Source: Topomyia yanbarensis (taxonomy: Eukaryota > Arthropoda > Insecta > Diptera > Culicidae). From it: 64,000 nt of DNA. The notes under the pieces were generated by a model that worked only from the letters and a program-made list of their open reading frames with translations, had not been told where the DNA came from and did not search any database. Positions 25,389-39,491 of the stretch are shown here, in pieces. A program made the translations under genes and the position numbers. Within the stretch, counting starts at the first letter, position 1. Each line of letters starts with the position of its first letter. The stretch is from positions 200,368,625 through 200,432,624 of the forward strand of contig NC_080671.1 in the NCBI RefSeq assembly GCF_030247195.1, written 5' to 3'.

Positions 25389-26072
25389 AGGGGCCATCCA
25401 TACACCACGTGGATAATTTGGGGGAGGGGAGGGGTCACGAGAAAGTTCACGCTTGTCCATGGGGAGGGGGGGGCAGTTATGGGGAATGTCCACGTGAACT
25501 TTTTATTATATTTTCATAATTTACAAAAAAATGAAATAAATTTGAATCGTCATTGGTGTGAGCACTTATCTTCACATCACAATCATAGGAAGTCGCGCGA
25601 AAAAATCGAAATCCTAGGAAAAATTTTCTGTCTGAGTCACCTGATGCAATCTTCTGTAACAAATTTTGGATGCGCAAAGCTGGTGATTAAAATTACGAAC
25701 CAATTCAAGAATCCATCGATTACTTCAATTTTGAGTTATTATGATGAATCTTTAAAACGTAAATATAAAAGATCATAAGTCGTTTAGAAATAAGATATTT
25801 CCATGGAAATTTCACAAATGTCTAAAGAAGTGTATGACACTCTGTGGTTGAAACGAAGTTTCAATAAGTCCTTTTGCAATATAGTAGTCTGACACATTGT
25901 AAAATTTTCTGAAAACACATTTTCATGAACTGTAACATTTTTTTTTTGAAAATCCACGTGAACAGGGTTGGGAGGGGGTGCTGGTATAGGAATTGTCCAC
26001 GCTTATCCACGTAGGGGGAGATAGGGTTGACCCCGAAGGTTTTTTGTCCACGTGGTATATGAACGGTCCCTA
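25389..26072. mobile_element. MITE-like element with CCACGTGG-containing ends
   Basis: The left end GGGGCCATCCATACACCACG and the right end, read inward as GGGACCGTTCATATACCACG, form an imperfect TIR. Both continue into TGGA. Subterminal G-rich runs (near 25425, 25467, 25970) and repeated GTCCACG motifs occur on both sides. No coding capacity is seen. Confidence 0.55.
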
Positions 26073-29000
26073 TTTTCACGCATTAGAGGATGAAAATTAG
26101 GGCACTCAATTCATGTTCCGCATTCCTGGCGCTCAAACAACAGTGTTTAACCATTTACAGGCAATTTTTGTTATTATAATGGTAGGTTACGGCTATAGTT
26201 TACAACACACGTAAGGTGTGCAAAAAATCGCTACAATATCCTTAGTGCTTTACCTACCCCGTGCTTTAACTATCCCAACTCTCTCCAATTTCCTGTTACT
26301 GAACTTTGTGGATTGCCTGTAGGAAGCCTTTTTGAACCCAAGAAGAGATTCCTAAGAGATAGTAATTTCATGGACAATCTCATAGCAAGTAATCTTTCGC
26401 TAGAAAAGAATCTACAAAATAATAGCAACAAATCTACTACCAAAATTCCTGAAGGAGTCTCCAGGAATTTTCTGCTACAGAAATCTATTATGTATTTTCC
26501 GAAGAACTTGTTCAAAGATTCGCCTCAAATATAAATCCTCCCGATAATTTCTGGACGAATAATTGCAATACTATTAGAAACTAATTTGCAAATTTCTGAC
26601 AGAAATGTTTGGCATGTCTGTGAACATTTTCCAAGCATATCAATCAGTTTGAAATTTTTATAGGATTTTTGGAATGAAAACGATCCTACAATTTTCCTAA
26701 ATACGCAAAATTACAGCAAAAATGTTTACTCTATCAAAGTATTAATATTTAGGGTTTTGGTAGAGATGGGCAGGAGTATTTTTGCCGAAACTTGACCAGA
26801 ATCGATACCCATGGAAATTTGCGTTGATTCGAATTTCAATATCACCGGGTTTTTTTTTCTATCGTCTCCGCTTTCAAAACGAAGAATTTTTTTAATCGAT
26901 CGCTCAAGGCCACCACAGGTACATATTCTAACGATTTTTTAGTATTATGCTTTCAGTTGAGCTGTTGGACTGGAATCGTAGTCACGGCAAACCTCTTTGA
27001 AAAACGAGTTTTGCGGAAATTGCTATAACAATTATAAATATTGTTTTATGTTCTCAAGTGGATATTGCAAATTAGACATTGTACTACGCTAGACGTATAA
27101 CAAGTAGGTATTTCATAAAGATATGGCTACATACTTTACAAAAACTCCAACTTTTCCCTTTTTTCCCGCATCTCAACATATATAACCCCTTAAGATTTTT
27201 CAAATGTCATAATTTTCAGTTGAGCGCTTCGCGAGATATCGCGAGCACCGCAAGCGAAAGTTTATTGTGATTTGAATTGAATTGAATGAATTCATAAAAT
27301 TTCTCGATCCACAACATAGGGTAAAGTGCCTATTTTCACCATACTAAGCAAGGTGTCTCACTAATTCGTTAATTCCTCGCCCTACATTCGATGGAATGCG
27401 TAAAAATTGACATCAACAGCTTTGCTTCGTTGTTAAGAATCAATATAATAACACAAATGCACTGAAAATAGTAAAATTCTCGTGAATTATCGCAACGAAA
27501 ACTCAAATCGAGTGCCCCTATTGTTACGCTACCATTTGACTCAATGTGTTGAACAAAGATGGCAGACACTGCTCTAACCAACGGCTTGAAATGGGTAGGG
27601 TGATAATAGAAACATAGTGCAAATGGGCTCATCACCCTATATAACTACTTGAGGTGCGGTGACTGTGATGGCCACGCTTGGGACGTGATGAAACCGGAAA
27701 ATGAGTTTTACACCAATTTTGGGTAGATTTTGCTCTGTGAGCCAGTGCTTAATTCTGCACAAACATCATTTGTTTATTTAGAAGGAGCTGCTGGATCCAA
27801 GTTATTACCACAATCTTCAAAATGTGACATGCAGTGTTGTTTTTGACTCGTTTCTATACAAAAACGCGGACATCATTGATGTATGCTCCACTCCATATCA
27901 TAATGAGGAGTGATTTGGCCGATGTTCAAATACAGAGGATGGTCCAGAAGCTTCTATAAACCATTGTTAATCGTTTAGCCTTTTTAATCGAAATATACAA
28001 TTGTTTCGCAACCCAATATACACTTCTAGACGAATAAAACAATTGCAAAAGGAAGAAATAATCGTCTAGTCTACGTTGTCAGAACCTGAAAAAGTTTCTA
28101 TACACTTATATCTTGTCACACAGTAGTCTCTTAAAATGTTAGTATTGTCGAATGTGCAAAAAGAAATCAATCCTTGGACCTTGGCCCTTATCGCTTTGCT
28201 GGGTTAACTGTCAAAAGTACAAACCCATGTTGCTAAAACCATTGTCAAGCAAGGATGTGTTTATATTTGCGTATAAAATAAACGGTTTTCTGATTAGCAA
28301 ACATACAAATTTAGCCACTAGATATTCAATTCGACTTGAATTTTGTTTCATCATAACTTTTTACGTGCAGTTGAACTCGAACTGCGATAATTTCATTTTA
28401 CTATTGGAAATTACCTATATGATCGTTATTGAAGTTATAATATAAAGAATCCCGGGACTATTAACCCTCAAAAAGGCAAGCTAAACTTATGACTTCAAGA
28501 AGCACGTCCTTAAGACCCAATAAAATCAAAAGCCTCTTTTTTGTCATTTTATCAGTAAGAGAATAGAAAAGTCGAAAACGCTTCATCATTGGTATTTCAA
28601 ATTACAAGTTCATTGAAATTAGAGAACTGTAACTAGTCGGGCCTCTGAGATTCTTTCCCTTTGTGAGGGCTAAGATCATGGGGGGAGTTGGGACTCCCCC
28701 AATTTCTCAGAAAATCGTAAGACTTTCTGACTGTCGTACGTATTCATGGAACCGCTATTCTAAAACATTAATTTTGACAACTGAATCTAATTCTTTGGTT
28801 TTCTAAATCTAATTCTGTTGGTTGGATATACAACGTGTTTCATTTTTTTGCCATCCTGAAAACAAAAAACAATAAAATGGTAAAACCGTGAGTAAAACAA
28901 TAAATAGATGTGGAAAAAATAACTGGTTAGCATTTTGGAAAGCATGAGGCTCCTATGTTATAGGATGATTTTTGTTTGGGTGAAGACATAGATATTTTCA

Positions 29001-29646
29001 AGATTTCGCTCACCACTTTTGTGCGAAATGAGCGTACGAGGTGATTTAGACCTTCTATTCCATCAACCACCGTTCAGCGGCTCTATCCATACGATTACAC
29101 ACGCCACAGCAAAGAAAATACATGATGCGCCAATCGGCAGCTGTGACCAACCAGATTAAGTTTTTGTGACGCAATTTTTTTTTTTGCTAAGGAGTTTCTC
29201 CAATAAATATTTCATAGTTAAACATAATTCCATTGTAAAAAAAACAACGGTCGGAATTGCGCTGTAGGGAGGTCTTAATTACCCCTACATTGTAAAAAGT
29301 TGGAAAAACGTAATGTTTTGCAAATCGTCGCCTAGCGCTGCCAAGAAATCGTGCAAATGAACTTTTATGGCACCAAAATGCAGCTGAGGTTTCAAACTAA
29401 AAGGACCATTTACTTACGTAGGTCCGAATTGCTCCGGGTTTCCCAGTTAATTTACAAAAAAAACATCTCTAGACTTCAAAGTGTTGCAATTCTTTTTATG
29501 TTTCTGTTAGCGTTCCTTAGGAAAATTGGTTTATTCATGTTTCTTAGTGTGAATTTTCTTGTGTTGACTGGTTTTTGTAAGCCCTTTGACTTGTTTCAAA
29601 ACACCGAAATCCAAGGTTCTTTCTTCGAAAAAAAAATTAATCAAAT
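26073..29646. other. Gene-free stretch with repeat fragments
   Basis: A single TIR-like end ATATATAACCCC-TTAA lies at 27178-27193. 27330-27640 shows old similarity to 16165-16380. No coding region is recognised. Confidence 0.4.
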
Positions 29647-29899
29647 CTTGAGCGTTTTTTCAAAACGTCATATCTGCAATGAGTTACTCTCTTTGTTTAC
29701 TTTCTCTTCTGTTAATAATTCGGTCACTTTAACATATATCCCTCAGCTCTTTGCATAATATGCTAGTTAAAACCACCGTCTTTCGATCTGTACTGTAAAA
29801 TAAGTGAAAAGTGTTATAGTGACGCCGTGAAAATCGAAAGAGAAAGTAAACAAAGAGAGTAACTCATTGCAGATATGACGTTTTGAAAAAACGCTCAAG
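29647..29899. mobile_element. MITE with perfect 62-bp inverted repeats
   Basis: 29647-29708 and 29838-29899 are exact reverse complements over 62 bp (outer end CTTGAGCGTTTTTTCAAAAC). The spacer is 129 bp. AAAT flanks both outer ends (29643-29646, 29900-29903) and is a possible target duplication. Perfect arms suggest recent activity or gene conversion. Confidence 0.75.
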
Positions 29900-29903
29900 A
29901 AAT

Positions 29904-32748
29904 ATTCTAAAATGAATAAATTTTTTACAATCAGGTGCCTCAATGGACATTTGAAAACAAAAATCGCTTTGGATCGAAAAGTTAGAAAATTTGCGCCTTA
30001 AAACAAATTATGCGGGTTTGCATAAATTCCAAGCTTATAATAATTTGTCATAGTTATATTGGTACAGTCGTATTTTAACGCTCCTAGCACCAAGTCTCAA
30101 AATTAGTCGAAATACTAATTTGAATTGCTCTAACTCCACTGTACGCCAATGGATCCTAGAAATTATAATACTCATGGATGACGAGTGTGTAGAATACTTT
30201 AGATGCCACAAGATTAAAAATTGGTTAATAAAACGAAATGACAATTCAATTTTCCCGTGACAAGTTTTTGTTCTAAACACATCTACAAACATGGAACTAT
30301 CCATGAGAACAGTGGAAATATAGTAAATCAAAATAGCGTTACAACTATTTTTGGGGCTTGGAGTTGGTAGTGTTAAGCAACAACCTTGGTTTTAGATCTG
30401 CAATTCATCGAAAAAGTAAAGTATGTAAGCTACCTACCCTATCTTTAGTTATCTTTTTGAAAAGAATTGTCCCTAGCTGTCGTGTAGACCGATTTTTTTA
30501 AAAGCAGAATTAGCAAAATCAAATCGAAGCAATCTTTTTTCGCCAATAAGTTCAAGCTTATTGAAATCAAAACAATGATTCTATTAAACTAAAATAACAA
30601 TTTCGCATTTCTACACTCAGGCAAAAAATACAGCGAATTTCATAGGAATATCGTATAATTTTTAGCCACAAGTTACACGCATGGAAATCATAAGATTATC
30701 TTATGAAACGGCATTTATTTTGTCAAATCGGTTTGCTATGATTTCATAATGGCATCTTTGATTTATCGATTTTGACAGTATTATACATTTCTCTTATGTT
30801 TATGAGAACCATAAGAAGCTCGTATGACATGCAAACAACTGGCATATGCTATACCGTATAAAATGTTAAGATAATCATAAAAGTCGTATGTTTTTCATAT
30901 TAATCTTTTGAAAACATAGTTTTGTTACCATTTCGTCAATCTGTGAGTAGGTAACGGTGACATAAAACTACTTTTATTAGAGTACCTACAAAACAGCATT
31001 AACTACTGCATATTTATGTTCATACACACTGTACTGTTTCATCTAGAGTTCACATAGCAAAAATAAAAATTCCGACATTACTCGACGATGCTTTGCCGAC
31101 GGTCACGTTTCAGCACCCTAGACGTAAATCTACCAGAGAAATCCTCTGTGAAGGTCTGCTACCAGCAGAATCCAGAACAGAGTGAACCCATTAGTTCGGT
31201 CCGACTATTTTAATATTTTAATTGCGCGCCTCACATGGCGGGAACCTTTTTCCGATTTTCACTTACAATCGTACAATTACTTGCTGCGGTTTGCAGCATA
31301 CCGTCCGGTGTGATGTATATTATATGCAAAACCCCGGTTAACAGTCCATTACAAAAAGTTTTGTTGTCCGTCAGTCAAACTCAGGATTTAATAAAAAAAA
31401 ACTTCTGATTAATAATTAACAAAACTGCCTTCACCTTTTCTCAGCTGTATCGAACGTATTATTCACTTATTGAAAAAATTCGGATGTATCACGCATTCAG
31501 TTTGCACACACTAGTTTTCATTGATATGTATCAAAAACCTATTGAGGAAGTCTAATAATGGGCTATACGCCAAACTGTAAAACACATGGGATTCTTCCTT
31601 TACCTTCCCGATTAACACAAAGCACCAAATAAATAACACCTCACTTGACTAAACCTTTTTTGATCACTGAATGGTAACTGTTGCTTGTCCTTTGGCACTA
31701 TGGATCGGACACCACCGATTGTTGTTCAGTTGTTTCCCTTTCGGTTGGCACGAGCTTTGTGTCATTAGCAGCATAGAAGCACACGTATTTATAAAGCAAC
31801 ACGCCGAAAAAGGAGCACCTTTTCTTCGGCTGCCATACCGACCGATGATGCGAGGACGATGTTGCCACACGGTTGCTTCTCGTCGTGCTATCGTTCATGT
31901 TCCATGTGGACTTATGCTGCTACCGATATCTGATAGGTGTCGATATGTAGCTGCGCTTTGTTGGAATCGTTTGCAATATGCGATTTTCGTTGAATGAGGA
32001 GTAACGAAATATCATTGCAACAGGTGTAGGGTATCGATACGGGCGAAGTGTTCTGTTTATTTCATTCATGATTACATATAAGAATAAAAACCGCGCCAAA
32101 TGTTTACTGCATCCGTGCAACAACATTATGTCACGCAACATCGTTGTCTTCAAAAACCATTTTTTTCACTGTAAATTAGATGCAGATAAATAACAACTAC
32201 CGCGTATTGTTACTGATATTACTATCGCACACAACACATGCCAATCAATTATTATGGAAGCACATGTTCAAGGTGAACTTGGTTTATATCTCAACGTAGT
32301 TATAACGATTTAAAAGCTATGTGATGGTACGAAATTACCAAGATTTTTTAGAAAAAAAGCTGTCGCTCGAACGGGAAATCGAACTCGTTTCCGCGGTACA
32401 GTTTACTAATAACACTTGACGAAGCAATGCAAAGTAATGAAAGAATCCATAAATCATATCAATCGACGCTAATCACGGCTCATTGTTTATGTTGGTGTGC
32501 GATTTCAGTTTATTTGCTTTCTTGGGTTGCGTTTACTGTTTTGTATTACTATCGCAATAATGATGGTAAATAGAATATTGTTATTATAAAATTTACCATA
32601 TGAGTATGCTTAATACTCTCTAATTGTAAACGATAGGGTGGCATTTAGATTTGAAATGTTGGAATTTTATCTATCGTCGGTCATTAAATGAATCTAGGTG
32701 TAAAATATTATAGAACATTTTAAAATGTTCTGTTCGAAAATAAATAAC
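29904..32748. other. Gene-free stretch with a repeat fragment
   Basis: 30616-30920 has CACTCAGGCAAAAAATAC followed by AATTTCATAGG and several CTTATGA motifs, resembling the ends of the element at 60405-62196. 31670-32150 is slightly GC-richer with overlapping frames on both strands, none recognisable. Confidence 0.4.
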
Positions 32749-33041
32749 TTTTTGACATTGCTAAAATAATTGATAAGGTTAGTATACATAGTTTCAAGAA
32801 AAGAAATTTTACAGTAAAAATTTTTCAAAAAGTAAAAAAATTTCAAAAAGTAAAATTGAAAATTATTTTACAAAAATTCGAAATAATACTTTTGGTACCT
32901 TAACTTTTTGCATTGCTCAAACAATTGATAAAGTTAGTATACATAGATTCAAGAAAAGAAATTTAACAGTAAAAAACATTCAAAAAGTAAAATTGAAAAT
33001 TTTTTTTCAAAAATTCGAAATAATACTTTTGGTACCTTATA
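32749..33041 (+). repeat. Tandem duplication, two units of about 140-155 bp
   Basis: Unit 1 (32749-32903) and unit 2 (32904-33041) share TTAGTATACATAG, TTCAAGAAAAGAAATTT, CAAAAAGTAAAATTGAAAAT and TTCGAAATAATACTTTTGG. Unit 1 carries an extra repeat of TTTCAAAAAGTAAAA. Confidence 0.75.
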
Positions 33042-33430
33042 TGTGCTCGTAATTTACCAAATATGAAATTTTTTGGATTATTTCACAGTGGTGAATTTTC
33101 CTGGCCAAAAATCGAAATTTGTATGGCAGAAGTTCGTGCGCTAATACACATGTTGTTATTCAGATATTACTGTTGTATGCTATTTCAAGTGAAACGCTTA
33201 TATGTGACATATTGCCACACATACACAAATAGCTTAATTCGCAACGCTATGCTCATATTTTCAATGAGCTCTCGAAAAATAAATATTATCCAAAGTAGGT
33301 GGATTTTATTAAAAAGGCCGGTTTCTATTTCTGAAACATGGGAAGTTATCCTAATGGTATGTACTTGATTTATATGATATAATTTAGTTTGGTTATGGAA
33401 AATTAAAATGTAAATAAACTTCACCATTTT

Positions 33431-36097
33431 GTATCAGACTATTTAAGCACTCGTTTGCTAGATCATTGAAATACTCTTTTTGTCAACGACATACTATATT
33501 ACAATGCATTTTGCGTCCACCGTAAAATTCTCGATTTGGAACACACCGAGAGATATTTCCCTAAGTATAAAAACATGTCTTCGAGCAGTTAGCATAACAA
33601 ACGGATCGAACGCGGATATAGAATCAACATTATTTTAACATGGTTGGGACGAGGGTTTAATAATTATGATTGATTAGATTTTGCTCTTTTTACACATTAT
33701 TGTATTAAATTACTCAGCTTAGGGTAACCAACCAATTTCGGACCCCTAGATGAAAGTGAAATTTCGTTAACGTCAAAAATATTTGCTTGTCTATGTTTTT
33801 AACCCTAGAACGTTGCGCTTGCGTTTTCCATGTTGCACTGGGGTATAAATGTACCCCACGTGTTTAATTGCAATTTTCGCAGGTAAAAATGCAAGCAAAA
33901 GAAATGTATAATACATCATTTTCTTCGTTTTTTAATTGCGAACACAGCTGTGTAAGTGAAAGTACGGAATTTTTTGAATCGATGATACATAAAAGCTTAA
34001 TCCACCTAGCAGTGAGATGAGACATTTCTTACACATGTCACTGTTGGATCATTCATTAGTTTGCAGAGCTCGTTCATTAGTTTGCAGTTTCTAGCCCTGC
34101 ACGAATAAAACCTCGAATAAACTGAATAAAACATAGAAAATCAATAAAACGATCAAACTAAAAAAAAATAAAGCAAAAAAAACAAAATGTTCTCAAATTC
34201 ATTAAATGGATACAATGAATAATATAAACATATTAATAAAATACATAAATCATATTAGATTAGCTCATTAAATGAAAAATTAGGCAATATTTAGAAACAG
34301 TTATAAAATTGAATGAACAAATTAAATTGATTCAAACTAACAAATTGAATGAAATAAATTAGTGGAATGACTGATTATGAAATGAATAAAATTAAAGAAA
34401 TGAACAAAATGAATCAAATGAATCAATTGAATCAAATCAATCAAATGAACCAATTGAAACAAATGAATCTAAAGATAGAATGAATTTAATGAATCCAGTG
34501 AATACAATGAATGAAATGGATAAAATGAATAAAATGATTGGAATGAATGAAAAGGATAAAACTAATACAAAAATGAATTGAATAACATGAATAAATAGAA
34601 CAAACGAATCAAATAAACAAAATGAACAGAATTGATAAAATGAATAAAAAGAAAAAGAAAATTAATTGATTGAAATGAAAAACTTAAACAGTGATGTTTA
34701 AAAGTTATAAAATAATAGAAAAAAATATATTGCGTCAAATAAATAATTCGGACGAAATGAATAAATCTGAAAAATTGATCAAATTATTAAAATGAAGAAA
34801 CTGAAAACATTTATAAACTGGAAAAACCGGATAGAATGCATAGAAGAAAAACAATGAATAAAATAAGTTAAATAAATTATATGAATAAAATGTACGAAAA
34901 AAATAAACTGATCAGAGTGAATCCAAAGAATGAAACGAATAAAATAGATTAAATAAATCCAAATGAACAAAATGAATAAAAGGAATGCTGAATGAAATAA
35001 ATAATTAAAATGCAAAGATCACATACTTAAAATTAGTCAAATATTCAAAATAAATAAAATAAATAAGAATGAAATTATGAAACTGAAAAAATTGACTATT
35101 TAGAATGAAATTAAATATCGTTTTTGAATAAAGTAAATGAATAAAACGGATTGTGAGAACTATTGTATCAGAAAGTTATGTTGTTTTTGAAAATCGCATC
35201 ATCTGAAAAATGGCTAATTAGTATGCAATGAACTTTCTAAAGTTTTCATTCTTTTTTGTTTTTACCTTTTTGTTTTCGTTGTTCTGTTCTTGGCGGCGTC
35301 GTTTAAGATTATCTGGTGTTTCTTCTTTATTGATGGACCTTAATTAGTTATAAGAAACCTGGAACGTTCAATTTGTTTTGGAATTCAATATTGGATAGTA
35401 AAGTAAGACAAGGTCACATGTTATTTCAAACCCTTTAAACAGAAAGCGACAGACGGAGAATGCGGTTTGTGAATGGGAAAGGTAGACATTTCAAAGTTTT
35501 CATTTGCATTGACGTAAATAGTGTGAAGCTATGCTATGTCGATAGAACAAAAGCCATTCAGTTGATTATAATGCAGTCTCTTTCCAGTCATCCTTATAGC
35601 TTGTATATTATTTCGTTCGGAATTTTCGTTCAGGAAATATGGATAAATAAGTGCTATACAAACTAATACTTCGAAAATGAATTGGTTCTAATTTTCAGGA
35701 TAAGTATTTAATTTGTTGGAAACGCAAGTGGCTAATGAAAGTGTCACTTGACGTAATACTGCTCTTGATGGATAGACATACTGGACATTACAAGTCTTAA
35801 TTTTCTGCGAATAAATATGTTTCTAATTACATTGGTCATGAAAAGAGTACCTTCGGGTTCATTTGTTATTACGCAGTAATGTGTATGGCAAAATGTAGTC
35901 AGATCAAACGTTTCCGTACACAGTACATCCAAGGCTTCTCTACAAATTGTGACTGCCATTGAAACATCAATTGAATTGTCCTTATTATAGAGCAAAAATG
36001 GACAACAATACGTTAGAAGAAAAATTGTACTTGGATCCCCCATCGAGAGTGAAGTCTTTGGGAGACTTATTTTCCCGGAGCTAATTCGTGGATATTT
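33431..36097 (+). repeat. 2667-bp tandem duplication, copy 1
   Basis: It begins GTATCAGACTATTTAAGC and ends CTAATTCGTGGATATTT, and is followed directly by a second copy at an exact offset of 2667. I saw no base difference between copies. It contains a 3'-end fragment of repeat family A (33999-34032), a GGGGTATAAATGTACCCC palindrome-like motif near 33840 and the degenerate simple-sequence block. No gene is recognised in it. Confidence 0.95.
34110..35160. repeat. Cryptically simple AATGAATAAA-like block, copy 1
   Basis: About 1 kb is built from degenerate runs of AATGAA, AATAAA and CAAATGAAT, with almost no G outside the ATGA words on this strand. It has no fixed period and looks like an old, mutated microsatellite. 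The hydrophobic minus-strand frame at 35015-34779 is a by-product of the AT-rich repeat. Confidence 0.7.
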
Positions 36098-38764
36098 GTA
36101 TCAGACTATTTAAGCACTCGTTTGCTAGATCATTGAAATACTCTTTTTGTCAACGACATACTATATTACAATGCATTTTGCGTCCACCGTAAAATTCTCG
36201 ATTTGGAACACACCGAGAGATATTTCCCTAAGTATAAAAACATGTCTTCGAGCAGTTAGCATAACAAACGGATCGAACGCGGATATAGAATCAACATTAT
36301 TTTAACATGGTTGGGACGAGGGTTTAATAATTATGATTGATTAGATTTTGCTCTTTTTACACATTATTGTATTAAATTACTCAGCTTAGGGTAACCAACC
36401 AATTTCGGACCCCTAGATGAAAGTGAAATTTCGTTAACGTCAAAAATATTTGCTTGTCTATGTTTTTAACCCTAGAACGTTGCGCTTGCGTTTTCCATGT
36501 TGCACTGGGGTATAAATGTACCCCACGTGTTTAATTGCAATTTTCGCAGGTAAAAATGCAAGCAAAAGAAATGTATAATACATCATTTTCTTCGTTTTTT
36601 AATTGCGAACACAGCTGTGTAAGTGAAAGTACGGAATTTTTTGAATCGATGATACATAAAAGCTTAATCCACCTAGCAGTGAGATGAGACATTTCTTACA
36701 CATGTCACTGTTGGATCATTCATTAGTTTGCAGAGCTCGTTCATTAGTTTGCAGTTTCTAGCCCTGCACGAATAAAACCTCGAATAAACTGAATAAAACA
36801 TAGAAAATCAATAAAACGATCAAACTAAAAAAAAATAAAGCAAAAAAAACAAAATGTTCTCAAATTCATTAAATGGATACAATGAATAATATAAACATAT
36901 TAATAAAATACATAAATCATATTAGATTAGCTCATTAAATGAAAAATTAGGCAATATTTAGAAACAGTTATAAAATTGAATGAACAAATTAAATTGATTC
37001 AAACTAACAAATTGAATGAAATAAATTAGTGGAATGACTGATTATGAAATGAATAAAATTAAAGAAATGAACAAAATGAATCAAATGAATCAATTGAATC
37101 AAATCAATCAAATGAACCAATTGAAACAAATGAATCTAAAGATAGAATGAATTTAATGAATCCAGTGAATACAATGAATGAAATGGATAAAATGAATAAA
37201 ATGATTGGAATGAATGAAAAGGATAAAACTAATACAAAAATGAATTGAATAACATGAATAAATAGAACAAACGAATCAAATAAACAAAATGAACAGAATT
37301 GATAAAATGAATAAAAAGAAAAAGAAAATTAATTGATTGAAATGAAAAACTTAAACAGTGATGTTTAAAAGTTATAAAATAATAGAAAAAAATATATTGC
37401 GTCAAATAAATAATTCGGACGAAATGAATAAATCTGAAAAATTGATCAAATTATTAAAATGAAGAAACTGAAAACATTTATAAACTGGAAAAACCGGATA
37501 GAATGCATAGAAGAAAAACAATGAATAAAATAAGTTAAATAAATTATATGAATAAAATGTACGAAAAAAATAAACTGATCAGAGTGAATCCAAAGAATGA
37601 AACGAATAAAATAGATTAAATAAATCCAAATGAACAAAATGAATAAAAGGAATGCTGAATGAAATAAATAATTAAAATGCAAAGATCACATACTTAAAAT
37701 TAGTCAAATATTCAAAATAAATAAAATAAATAAGAATGAAATTATGAAACTGAAAAAATTGACTATTTAGAATGAAATTAAATATCGTTTTTGAATAAAG
37801 TAAATGAATAAAACGGATTGTGAGAACTATTGTATCAGAAAGTTATGTTGTTTTTGAAAATCGCATCATCTGAAAAATGGCTAATTAGTATGCAATGAAC
37901 TTTCTAAAGTTTTCATTCTTTTTTGTTTTTACCTTTTTGTTTTCGTTGTTCTGTTCTTGGCGGCGTCGTTTAAGATTATCTGGTGTTTCTTCTTTATTGA
38001 TGGACCTTAATTAGTTATAAGAAACCTGGAACGTTCAATTTGTTTTGGAATTCAATATTGGATAGTAAAGTAAGACAAGGTCACATGTTATTTCAAACCC
38101 TTTAAACAGAAAGCGACAGACGGAGAATGCGGTTTGTGAATGGGAAAGGTAGACATTTCAAAGTTTTCATTTGCATTGACGTAAATAGTGTGAAGCTATG
38201 CTATGTCGATAGAACAAAAGCCATTCAGTTGATTATAATGCAGTCTCTTTCCAGTCATCCTTATAGCTTGTATATTATTTCGTTCGGAATTTTCGTTCAG
38301 GAAATATGGATAAATAAGTGCTATACAAACTAATACTTCGAAAATGAATTGGTTCTAATTTTCAGGATAAGTATTTAATTTGTTGGAAACGCAAGTGGCT
38401 AATGAAAGTGTCACTTGACGTAATACTGCTCTTGATGGATAGACATACTGGACATTACAAGTCTTAATTTTCTGCGAATAAATATGTTTCTAATTACATT
38501 GGTCATGAAAAGAGTACCTTCGGGTTCATTTGTTATTACGCAGTAATGTGTATGGCAAAATGTAGTCAGATCAAACGTTTCCGTACACAGTACATCCAAG
38601 GCTTCTCTACAAATTGTGACTGCCATTGAAACATCAATTGAATTGTCCTTATTATAGAGCAAAAATGGACAACAATACGTTAGAAGAAAAATTGTACTTG
38701 GATCCCCCATCGAGAGTGAAGTCTTTGGGAGACTTATTTTCCCGGAGCTAATTCGTGGATATTT
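36098..38764 (+). repeat. 2667-bp tandem duplication, copy 2
   Basis: Identical as far as I can see to 33431-36097. The junctions share a TTT: TTT precedes copy 1, closes each copy and follows the pair, which is compatible with a microhomology-mediated or slippage origin, or with an assembly overlap that was not collapsed. Confidence 0.95.
36777..37827. repeat. Cryptically simple AATGAATAAA-like block, copy 2
   Basis: The same block as at 34110-35160, within the second copy of the 2667-bp duplication. Confidence 0.7.
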
Positions 38765-39439
38765 TTAGACATTGATCAGCTATTCTTCATAATAGTTCAT
38801 ACCAATACAGTGAATATATATTGTCAATAATACATCACAAAAAAATGTTCTTACTTTTCACATGGCATATTTGATTCATTTAAAATTCAATTCAGATACG
38901 AAAAGTTTAAATAACGGAATTTTCATCTTCAAACATCCGTATTACCTAGTTAAGTATTTTCTAGATAGCAATGAATTTCCTTAATTATAGTGTATGTTGA
39001 AACGCTGAATAGAACTGAATTAAATTTGAGTTGATGTAGTTTTCGATTTTTGGTCGCCTGTCTACCCATAGTTCAACGTTTCGGAAAGATACACCTTTCA
39101 GCTTGATGGTGTGAACATTTGAAAACAGTTATTGTTTTCTCACTATACAAACATTTTGCAAATTTTTTCAGGACTACAAATATTTTATTTACCAAGTGTA
39201 ATATTAAACTTGTTTCCTTCTACACTAAAATGCAAAAAAAAAACTATTTACAGAGTAACGGCAAACAAAAAATAGCATTGTCTTCTCAAACCTCAATAAT
39301 TACATCGTACGCGTGATTGGACATTAATAAATATTTCAGATTATCAGAAGATCTTATCACGCAACTTAGAAATGGATAGAGAAACAGTAAGAAGTATGTG
39401 ACCCGTGACAGTTACCACGAACACGAAGGAAGGGAGACA
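38765..39439. other. Gene-free stretch
   Basis: Unique-looking AT-rich DNA, with no feature I can support. Confidence 0.4.
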
Positions 39440-39445
39440 GAAGAC

Positions 39446-39491
<46 letters not shown>

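Noticed and set aside
34779..38710. Identical predicted proteins of 78, 68 and 99 residues occurring twice
   Set aside because: They repeat because the DNA is a perfect 2667-bp duplication; composition follows AT-rich simple sequence and no domain is present.
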